A stretch of 14,716 nucleotides of DNA from Actinomycetota bacterium (GTDB lineage Bacteria; Actinomycetota; Acidimicrobiia; Acidimicrobiales; Ilumatobacteraceae): positions 1-14,716 of the forward strand of contig WLEX01000008.1 of NCBI GenBank assembly GCA_009704065.1. The letters run 5' to 3'. Under the pieces are notes generated by a model, which worked only from the letters and a program-made list of their open reading frames with translations, was not told the origin of the DNA and did not search any database. A program made the position numbers and the translations under genes. Shown one piece after another: positions 7,106 to 14,400 of the stretch (within the stretch, counting starts at the first letter, position 1; each line of letters begins with the position of its first letter).

Positions 7106-8640
7106 CCATGCGACGACTGCTATCTGTTTTCCCAATCGGATTCGTAGTCGTCTTTCTCGTTCTGCCTTTTTTCAATTCGGTTGCATCATTCTTCAGTCTG
7201 AGCACTACTCGAGAAGTCTTATCAAACTCCTCCATGCTTGGCATTGTGTGGTTTTCACTATGGCAAGCCATGTTGTCTGTGGTCGCCACAATGATTGTTG
7301 CCTTCCCCGCTACATGGGCATTGTCACGTTTCCAATTTCGAGGAGCACAGCTGTGCCGGGGCCTACTGACAACACCTTTTGTTTTGCCTTCAATCGTTGT
7401 AGCTGCAGGGGTGCTTGCCATCACACATCGCACTGGAGTCGTGTCGATTTTGTGGGCTCATGTGGTTTTTAATGTGGCGGTGGTGCTGCGCCTAGTAGGT
7501 CCTCGCTGGTCACTGTTACATCCGAAATACGAAGAATCAGCTGCCACTTTGGGATCTTCGCCTCTGCGGACTTTTGTTTACGTTGTGTGGCCCACTATCC
7601 GCACAACAGTCCGATCAGCGGCAGCACTTGTATTTGCATATTGCTTCACATCATTTGGTGTGATCTCTATTGTGGGCGGATTTTCTCGGCGCACCTTAGA
7701 AACAGAAATATTCACTCAATCTGTGCGACTAGGCAACATGGATGTCGCTATTTCTCTAGCAATTATCCAAATGATTGTTGTGTTGTTGGTATTCCAAATA
7801 TCTCGTCCATCTGTGCAACAAACATCGTCTATAAATGTGGTGGCTACCCCGACTGCACTGAATGTGAAGACACGAGGAAGATGGATTGTGTTGGTATCGG
7901 TTGTTGCACCCACGCTCATAGTGACTCTTCCCCTTCTTGCCACCTTGATGCGATCTATCTCGTATCGAGGGCAGCTCTCTCTTCATGCGTGGAGCACCGT
8001 ACTTAGCGGGACATTGCCTCGACTCAACGTCTCTACCTGGAAAGTGATGGGCACTTCACTTGTGTTTTCGCTTGCCACTGCATTTCTCGCAGTTTCGCTC
8101 GCTCTCATCGCTTCACAACAAATGAGTGGTAATCATTTTCAATATTCATCGCAACATCGCGTACTACGCCTTATCACTTCTCTGCCAATCGTTGTATCGG
8201 CCGCAACGCTCGGTCTCGGACTTGTCACTACATTCAATAAAGACCCATTTGCATGGCGTAGCCATACCTGGCTTATCCCGGTTATTCATGCAGTCATAGC
8301 TCTACCAATTGCGATTCGCATCCTAGAACCAGCAATACAAGCAATACCCCTGACCTTGCGCGACAATGCGGCAACTTTGGGTGCCACACCATGGCAAACA
8401 TGGTTGCACGTAGACGTTGCACTACTCCGTCCTGCTTTGCTACGTAGCTTCGGCTTTGCAGCAACCATCTCTTTAGGTGAATTTGGTGCAACTTCTTTTC
8501 TCACTCGATCGGATTCCACCACGATGACTATGGCTATTTCTCAACTTCTTGGCCGCCCCGGCGCCATTACCCAACAATCGGGATACGTATTGGCTTCGGT
8601 GCTTATTGTTCTTACCGTGGGAATATCTAGCCGTGCTTAA
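7102..8640 (+). CDS. thiP: Thiamine ABC transporter, fused permease (ThiP-like)
   Basis: A 512-residue membrane protein with roughly twelve hydrophobic helices, made of two fused permease halves as in E. coli ThiP. Each half has its EAA coupling loop, where the ATPase docks: Y-E-E-S-A-A-T-L-G-S-S-P in the first half and R-D-N-A-A-T-L-G-A-T-P in the second. The second half also shows S-L-G-E-F-G-A-T-S, typical of this group. The start at 7102 is preferred because its ATG overlaps the thiB stop (ATGA) and GGAGAG lies about 10 bases upstream; an in-frame ATG at 7072 would overlap thiB by 34 bases. The 3' end overlaps the ATPase start. Confidence 0.93.
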   Translation: MTMRRLLSVFPIGFVVVFLVLPFFNSVASFFSLSTTREVLSNSSMLGIVWFSLWQAMLSVVATMIVAFPATWALSRFQFRGAQLCRGLLTTPFVLPSIVVAAGVLAITHRTGVVSILWAHVVFNVAVVLRLVGPRWSLLHPKYEESAATLGSSPLRTFVYVVWPTIRTTVRSAAALVFAYCFTSFGVISIVGGFSRRTLETEIFTQSVRLGNMDVAISLAIIQMIVVLLVFQISRPSVQQTSSINVVATPTALNVKTRGRWIVLVSVVAPTLIVTLPLLATLMRSISYRGQLSLHAWSTVLSGTLPRLNVSTWKVMGTSLVFSLATAFLAVSLALIASQQMSGNHFQYSSQHRVLRLITSLPIVVSAATLGLGLVTTFNKDPFAWRSHTWLIPVIHAVIALPIAIRILEPAIQAIPLTLRDNAATLGATPWQTWLHVDVALLRPALLRSFGFAATISLGEFGATSFLTRSDSTTMTMAISQLLGRPGAITQQSGYVLASVLIVLTVGISSRA

Positions 8641-9274
8641 AGTGAACAATCTCTGTGTGTCTTACACCGACCAGCAAATAGTTTCTGGACTTTCATTTGA
8701 AGTACCTACTGCAACCACTTTGACAATCACTGGGCCATCGGGTGCAGGCAAGAGCACAGTATTGAAAGCAATATGTGGCCTAGTGAGAACTTCAAGTGGA
8801 TCAGTCTTTATTGACAATCGCGACATCACACAACTTCCCACCCATCGTCGAGGCATTGGACTTGTGACGCAAACCAATGACTTATTTCCTCACCTCACTG
8901 TTGCGCAAAATATTGCATTCGGATTACGGATGAACGGTGCATCGAATCGAGAAATGTCAGATCGTGTTCGAGAAATGTTGAACGTAGTTGGTCTCGCGAA
9001 CTTTGCTGATCGCGATATCAACTCGCTCTCTGGCGGCGAGGCCCGACGCATTGCGCTGGCAAGGTCTCTTGCTCCGTCACCAAAAATTCTGCTACTTGAC
9101 GAACCTTTTACTGGCCTCGACGATGAGATACGCATCTCCCTCATGTACCAGACAAAGGCCATTCTTGCTTCATCATCCATGACGTCGATCTTGGTGACGC
9201 ATGATCATTCGGAAGCAGAATTTTTCTCCACGTCGGCACTCTCATTACCACCCCCAGTCGAACCCTCCCTGTAA
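8633..9274 (+). CDS. thiQ: Thiamine ABC transporter, ATP-binding protein (ThiQ-like)
   Basis: A 213-residue ABC ATPase that powers the ThiP-like permease from the cytoplasmic side. Visible motifs are Walker A G-P-S-G-A-G-K-S-T at 34-42, Q-loop Gln80, signature L-S-G-G-E-A at 132-137, Walker B I-L-L-L-D-E-P at 152-158, D-loop G-L-D-D and the switch His190 in V-T-H-D-H. The start is taken as GTG 8633, which overlaps the permease stop by 8 bases and puts the domain at its normal distance from the N-terminus; GTG 8642 is an alternative. The C-terminus is odd: after S-E-A-E-F-F the expected strand is replaced by a Ser/Pro-rich end, and another frame stays open beyond it (see findings). It is the last gene of the operon. 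Confidence 0.92.
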   Translation: MLKVNNLCVSYTDQQIVSGLSFEVPTATTLTITGPSGAGKSTVLKAICGLVRTSSGSVFIDNRDITQLPTHRRGIGLVTQTNDLFPHLTVAQNIAFGLRMNGASNREMSDRVREMLNVVGLANFADRDINSLSGGEARRIALARSLAPSPKILLLDEPFTGLDDEIRISLMYQTKAILASSSMTSILVTHDHSEAEFFSTSALSLPPPVEPSL

Positions 9275-9319
9275 GGGCCATCCACGCTTTGCAAACAATT
9301 CCGTTTGCATTCAGAAACG

Positions 9320-9364
9320 AAAAAACCGTGGCCGACATAACTTTCGCCATGCCAGCCACGGTTT
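9320..9364 (-). terminator. Intrinsic terminator between convergent genes
   Basis: A perfect 10-base inverted repeat, AAACCGTGGC at 9323-9332 and GCCACGGTTT at 9355-9364, encloses a 22-base loop. Read on the minus strand the hairpin is followed by six T (complement of 9320-9325), a good terminator for the FBA-like lipoprotein gene that ends at 9390. On the plus strand only three T follow, so it would serve thiQ poorly, though it may act in both directions. Confidence 0.75.
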
Positions 9365-9389
9365 CCCGGACTATTCAGTCGTAAGGGTT

Positions 9390-10634
9390 TTAGTCCTTAG
9401 ACGCCTGACTGCGTCGAACGAGGTACGCAATAACTGCAACCGCGATTAACGCAATGATGATCCAGAGGATCGGTGAAGATCCACTGCTGTCATTGCTAGG
9501 AGCATCTGTGCCTGAAGCAACCGTGGTTTCAGTTCCTGCAGCAACGGTTGTGTCTGACGCAGCAACGGTGGTGTCTGACGACGCAGCAGGAGCAACCATT
9601 GCGCTACTTGCCTTCGCAGAGGCACGCTTCACAGGCACTGTGATCTCCTTGGTCTTTCCACCGGCTGCAACCGTGAAGACAAGAGTCGAGGCATCAGCAC
9701 CCAATGGCACAGAATTAGCACCTGTCAAGAGAACTGCAGGCCCACCATTAACGCTGACGGAAACTTCACCATTTGGCAATCCTGCAGCTGCTGCCATACC
9801 GGCAACGCACGCTTCCCGACATGTGAAGTCTTTGCCCTTATCATCAACAAGTACTTCAGTTGGCGGCGCGACTGGCAACGGTGTGTTGTCAGCCACTGTG
9901 GTCGTTGTGACTTCTGCAGGCGTTGCTGGTTCTGTCGTAGGAGTTGAAGGATTTGCCTTGACGCGAACTTCAGTGTCGTCCATGTCAGCGCCGTAATACC
10001 CAGCCCACCAGCAGCCATCTTGGCCGCCGTCTGTATATCGCACCGAGCGTGCACCCGTTGAGTACCCAGTAAATGTGACTGAGTGCTGTACCCATGACTG
10101 ATCTACCCAGTCAGACTCGTGCACATACTGGAGATTTCCTTCATCACCAATGTTCTTGGTGTCAAGCACATTGCCTTCAGCGTCGAGAAGCTCAGCGCGC
10201 ATGAAGAAACGGCCACCACAACGGCCGTTGAACCAGGTGCTCACGGAGATATCCGGAGATGTATCGAGATATGAATCTCCTTCTGCACTGAGACTGACAG
10301 TTTGGCTGCGAGTTCCCAGCCAATATGAAGTGGCCGCAATGGCTGTTCCACTACGTGGACGCTGCCACTCGCCACCTTCGTATCCGAAGCCATTCCCAAC
10401 ATAGACGTCACCTGTGTACGACCAGCCTGTAGTTCCTTCTTCGTTACTTGGGTTAACTACAAGGTTTGGACCGAATGTGGCACTCGAGGATGACACTTCG
10501 TTGCTCGTTTCATCCCCTGGCTGAGTAATCGCAGAGTTTCTTTGTCTGTTTTCAGATTCAGATTGAGAGCACGATGCGAAGATCAGTGCACTCGCTACCG
10601 CAAACGCGGCGAGTATTTTTGTGTTTTGTTTCAT
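9390..10634 (-). CDS. Surface lipoprotein with FBA-like (galactose-binding-fold) domain and C-terminal membrane anchor
   Basis: A 414-residue exported protein. Residues 1-22 are a signal peptide ending I-F-A-S-C, a probable lipobox (Cys22; Phe at -3 is unusual). After a Ser/Asn/Glu-rich linker, residues 57-225 (9960-10466) form a domain resembling the eukaryotic F-box-associated domain: N-L-V-V-N-P, E-G-D-S-Y-L-D-T, P-D-I, H-S-V-T-F-T-G-Y and D-G-G-Q-D-G-C-W-W. Cys139 and Cys208 may form a disulfide. A Thr/Pro linker (227-262) leads to a beta-rich segment (263-337) with Cys272 and Cys276. A low-complexity D-T-T-V-A-A stretch follows, then a membrane helix (388-406) and a basic tail. The start has AAAGG five bases upstream. 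It is paralogous to the large protein at 11477 across the FBA-like domain. The function is unknown; glycan or surface binding is inferred from the fold only. Confidence 0.85.
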   Translation of the reverse strand: MKQNTKILAAFAVASALIFASCSQSESENRQRNSAITQPGDETSNEVSSSSATFGPNLVVNPSNEEGTTGWSYTGDVYVGNGFGYEGGEWQRPRSGTAIAATSYWLGTRSQTVSLSAEGDSYLDTSPDISVSTWFNGRCGGRFFMRAELLDAEGNVLDTKNIGDEGNLQYVHESDWVDQSWVQHSVTFTGYSTGARSVRYTDGGQDGCWWAGYYGADMDDTEVRVKANPSTPTTEPATPAEVTTTTVADNTPLPVAPPTEVLVDDKGKDFTCREACVAGMAAAAGLPNGEVSVSVNGGPAVLLTGANSVPLGADASTLVFTVAAGGKTKEITVPVKRASAKASSAMVAPAASSDTTVAASDTTVAAGTETTVASGTDAPSNDSSGSSPILWIIIALIAVAVIAYLVRRSQASKD

Positions 10635-10662
10635 TTCTGCCTTTCAGAACACGGACAATTGG

Positions 10663-10691
10663 ATACTAATAACAATTAGGGAGAGATTCAA
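10663..10691 (-). promoter_or_regulatory. Candidate promoter of the FBA-like lipoprotein gene
   Basis: On the minus strand TTGAAT (complement of 10686-10691) and TAGTAT (complement of 10663-10668) are 17 bases apart, each matching four of six consensus positions. The start of transcription would fall about 22 bases ahead of the ATG at 10634. The spacing is ideal but both boxes are imperfect. Confidence 0.45.
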
Positions 10692-10726
10692 GACTAAATG
10701 GATATAAAGTTCATGTACATAGTCTT
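10690..10726. promoter_or_regulatory. Interrupted inverted repeat, possible regulator binding site
   Basis: AAGACTA at 10690-10696 and TAGTCTT at 10720-10726 are perfect 7-base arms around a 23-base centre that contains the palindrome ATGTACAT (10713-10720). It lies between the divergent lipoprotein and TetR genes and touches the -35 box of the former, a place where a TetR-family operator could be. The wide spacer is larger than a usual TetR operator. Confidence 0.3.
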
Positions 10727-10778
10727 TCTCAGAGACAGGCGTGCTCCGCTACAAAATGAGCCCGTAATATCCTCCACC

Positions 10779-10792
10779 TATAAACATTAGGA
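10779..10792 (+). promoter_or_regulatory. -10 box and ribosome binding site of the TetR-family gene
   Basis: TATAAA at 10779-10784 matches five of six -10 positions, but no -35 is seen 17 bases upstream. AGGA at 10789-10792 with an 8-base gap is the likely ribosome binding site for the ATG at 10801. If this -10 is used, the transcript would be nearly leaderless and the AGGA only partly included, so the -10 assignment is the weaker of the two. Confidence 0.35.
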
Positions 10793-10800
10793 TTCTCCAC

Positions 10801-11430
10801 ATGCAAGTCCCCAAGAAGAAACGCCAGGATGGCCTAGCGACCATGCAAATTCTTCTCGACGCAGCCGTCATCGAACTGGAGGCCCAGGGAGAAACTGGGT
10901 TTGACATGGATGCAGTTCTTGCCCAAACAGGAGTGGCTCGAAGTTCTCTCTATCACCACTTCACAAACAAAAATGGGTTGATCGCTGCAGCAGAGATTGA
11001 AATTGTTCGACTCACAATGCATAAAGAGAATGTCGCTCAGCGCCAACTGTATGAGCAAACCACATCGTTTGAGCAGCTTTTCGACATCGTGTCACTCTTT
11101 ATGCGTGCTGATAGCACCGATCGCGGAATAGATGTTCGTCGCAGTCGTTCACGCTTAATGACTGCTGCATTACACAATAAAAAAGTTGCTGAGGCAATTA
11201 CTGAAGCACAGCGCAGTGAATCGCGCTACTACGCCGAAAGTATGGAAATCGCCCAGAAAAATGGCGTCATCCGAAAAGACATTGACACATTGGCAGTTTC
11301 CTATTGGATTCAAGGCCAGTTTTTCGGACGCATTTTGCTCGACATAGCGGAAGAAGATGACGAGGTCGCACGACAATGGGTAGAGACTTCATTAGTTGCA
11401 CTAAAAGCAGTGCTGTCGCCAAATAATTAA
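10801..11430 (+). CDS. TetR/AcrR family transcriptional regulator
   Basis: A 209-residue DNA-binding protein. Residues 15-62 form the TetR helix-turn-helix: I-L-L-D-A-A...F-D-M-D-A-V-L-A-Q-T-G-V-A-R-S-S-L-Y-H-H-F-T-N-K, with the recognition helix at S-S-L-Y-H-H-F. The rest is an all-helical ligand and dimerisation domain; the sequence gives no clue to the ligand. A basic N-terminal stretch (K-K-K-R) may add DNA contacts. It diverges from the FBA-like lipoprotein gene and converges on the large FBA-like gene, so control of the lipoprotein and of itself from the shared 166-base upstream region is a reasonable inference. Confidence 0.92.
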   Translation: MQVPKKKRQDGLATMQILLDAAVIELEAQGETGFDMDAVLAQTGVARSSLYHHFTNKNGLIAAAEIEIVRLTMHKENVAQRQLYEQTTSFEQLFDIVSLFMRADSTDRGIDVRRSRSRLMTAALHNKKVAEAITEAQRSESRYYAESMEIAQKNGVIRKDIDTLAVSYWIQGQFFGRILLDIAEEDDEVARQWVETSLVALKAVLSPNN

Positions 11431-11476
11431 TCATCATTGACGTTGCGGAAAAATTTTTACTGAACCGACCAATCGC

Positions 11477-14400
11477 TCACGAATTAACTGTGGAAACTGC
11501 TGGAACATACACACCGTACGATTCGGCTGAAGTGTTCGATGTCCCATCTGAGTTGACGGCACTCACACGGAAGTAATACGTGCGACCACCAAGTAAACCG
11601 CTAATAGATGTCGATGTGTTAGTGCTCACACCATCGTTGTACACGCTGAATGAACCACCACTTGAAGTGGCGTACTCCACAATGTAATCAGTGATTGCAG
11701 TTCCGCCGTTAAGACCGGCCGCTGCCCAGGAGAGTTCAGCTTGGGAAGCACCTGTGTGTGAAGCCTGTCGGACCTTCACACTGGTGTCGTCCATTGCCGC
11801 ACCGTAATAGCCCCACCACCAACAGGTGTCTTGGCCGCCATCGGTATAACGAACCGAACGCACTCCCGACGAGTACCCAGTGAAACGTAATGTGCGTTTG
11901 GTCCACACACCGTCGACGCCTGTAATTAAGGAATTTTCAGATCCATAATTTTGTGTTGCCAGAACATTGCCAGCATTGTCTAACAACTCGGCTCTCATAA
12001 AAAACTGTCCACCGCAACGGCCATTAAACCAAGTACTCGCTTCAATATCAGGCGAAGTGTCGAGATATGTGGTGGTTTCAGATGCAAGGCTTACTGTCTG
12101 AGTTCTTGTGCCCAATGTGTAAGAGGTCGACACCGAGTTAGTATCCGAATGCGGACTGTTCCATTCAGGACCCACATACCAATCACCTGTGTATGTCCAG
12201 CCTGTTGTGCCCGACTCTGCTCCTGGGTTCACGACTAGGTTCGCACCAAGGAATGCGCTTTCAGCGCTAATTGATGTGGGCGCACTTGGCAATAACGCAG
12301 TGGGAATCGCAGAAGCATTTGTGCTCCAAGATGTTGTACCAACTTGAGGAGACAAAGAGTTGTTCCATCCAGCTACTCGAACGTAATACGTTGTGCCGTT
12401 TACTAACCCTGAAATGTTGTAGGTGGTATTGGTGGTACCCGTGTACGTGTAACTCGCATTCCATGTCGAATCTGTTCCCCACCAAATTTGGTAATTGTCG
12501 CCGCCATGTTCTACTGCGCCCCACGAGACATTTATTTGACCATTGCTTCCTGAGATTGATGTGATCACAGGTGCTGGAGCCAACGGCGTGATAGCTGACG
12601 TTTCTGTACTACCAACACCAGATCCAGCAGCATTGACTGCAGACACCGTGAAGTAATACGCCACCCCATTTGTTAATCCGGTGATTGTTGCTGTACGAGA
12701 TGTTGAAGCACCATCGTTAAAGATCGAGTATGGCCCGCCACTGGTTGTTGAGTACTTAATGATGTAATCAGAAATTGCGGCACCGTTCGTTGAGCTTGGT
12801 GCATTCCAAGTGAGTGAGACTTGGCCGTTACCACTACTGGTGCCAACAGATAACGGTTGAGTGGGTGTACTAAATGAACGAACAGGTCGGACATTGAAGC
12901 CGTAATTCTTTCCCCAGTTGTCATTGGAATTTGTGGCGAATGACCAGTTACGTGCTTGAGAAGCAGAGTTCTGAGTCGAACTCCAGTAGGTGGTCGTTGA
13001 TATTCCCGTTGATACTTGAGTACCAGCCTTAAACCCACCAATTTCTAGACGTTGCGCATACATCTGCAGCAGTTCGTCTATGGATGGCAAAAACCAGTCT
13101 GAGAATCCGCCACCGTCATATGCGATGGCCCTGTCAGATGCTCCCGAGACACACGACGAGGCGACCACTGCCGTATTCGCTTTGCCCGAACCGATTGACG
13201 TTCCAGTGGAACCTGCGATAGAGCTAGAGGAGTTGTTACACCACGCGATGTTTGGATCAGCGCCACCATTCCAATTGTTGGGCGCTGCCTCGAAATACTG
13301 CCCGCTTGAATTGCCATTCGTCGAAGGCGTGATGAAGATGATCCCTCCACCTGGACCAATATCACCAACAGCGCATGTTCCAGAACATGGCTGAGCAGGA
13401 GTTACTGCTCCGGTTGAACTGGAGTACACCCCGGTTCCACCAGAATTCTTGGCCGCAACCTTGAAATAGTAAGTCACTCCATTTGTCAGACCAGTCACAG
13501 TGGCGGTGGTGTTCGTAGAGACACCATCATTAAAGACTGTGTACGAACCGTTTGCGGATTGCGAATACGAAACCACATAGTCAGAGATAGCGGCACCACC
13601 AGCTGATGTGGGCACATTCCATGTGAGCGACACAGCGTTAGTGCCTTTGGTTGCCGACACTGACAGCGGCGCACTCGGCGTTGCTGCTTGAGGCGCGAGC
13701 GTGGTGGTGGTCGTAGTCGAAGTTGTTGTCGTTGTTGTCGTTGTCGTTGTCGTTGTTGACGTCGTAGTAGTAGTCGGCGGAATAGTCGATGTTGTTGTTG
13801 TCGTAGTAGTAGTCGGCGGAATAGTCGATGTCGTCGTAGAAGTCGTAGGTGGAACCGTCGTTGTCGTTGTCGTTCTCGGAATAGTCGTAGTTACAGGCGG
13901 AACAGTGGTTGTAGTCGTTGTCGTAGTAGTTGTTTTAGGAATAGTCGACGTAGTAGTTGAGGTCGTTGTCGTTGTTTTTGGAATAGTTGTAGTAGTTGTT
14001 GAAGTTGATGTAGTCACTAATGGTTTTTGGTACCGGAACGGCTGCCTCATCCCCGCCTTTAGTGAAGGTCGATAAATAGCTAAAGAGTGATCACCCTCCT
14101 CAAGATCATCGGGCAAGGTTGCAGTAATTCGCACGGTTCCACCGCCGTCGGCTTTGACCGTCGACAACACCCGCGGCGTAGAGGCAACAACCAGTTGCAC
14201 CCATTCACTTGGTCTAAATCCTGAATATTGCACAGCGATTGGCCCGCCCGGTTGAACATCATTCAGAGTTGCCAATGGTTCTTGCGGGTTCACCATTGCA
14301 AAGCTCATCACGGCCGACTCGGAGGGAGGGTCTGGAGGGGGTGCTTGTTGCTCAACAATAGAAAAATCTCGCTGCGCTGCCGGCGGCAAGTCACCCTTAG

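Noticed and set aside
8549..8632. Earlier ATG for the ThiQ-like ATPase
   Set aside because: It would overlap the permease by over 90 bases and add 28 residues before the first strand of the ABC domain.
9454..9996. Long plus-strand open frame opposite the FBA-like lipoprotein gene
   Set aside because: The minus-strand protein has a clear signal peptide, conserved domain and anchor; the opposite frame is Ala/Thr/Val-rich and has no recognisable domain.
11431..11476. Possible terminator between the TetR-family gene and the large secreted-protein gene, with AAAAATTTTT at 11449-11458
   Set aside because: There is no GC-rich stem; the A/T palindrome alone does not support a terminator call.
9960..12243. 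Recent tandem duplication or recombination between the two FBA-like coding segments
   Set aside because: The DNA differs at many positions while the protein is conserved, so the duplication is old and there is no long identical tract.
13693..14020. Repeat array that could be taken for a CRISPR
   Set aside because: The units are 3-6 bases, with no spacers, and the frame is open and coding for Thr.
13701..14075. Plus-strand open frame of almost pure Val with Glu and Asp
   Set aside because: It is the reverse complement of the Thr-rich stalk repeat; its composition comes from the repeat and it has no credible start signal.
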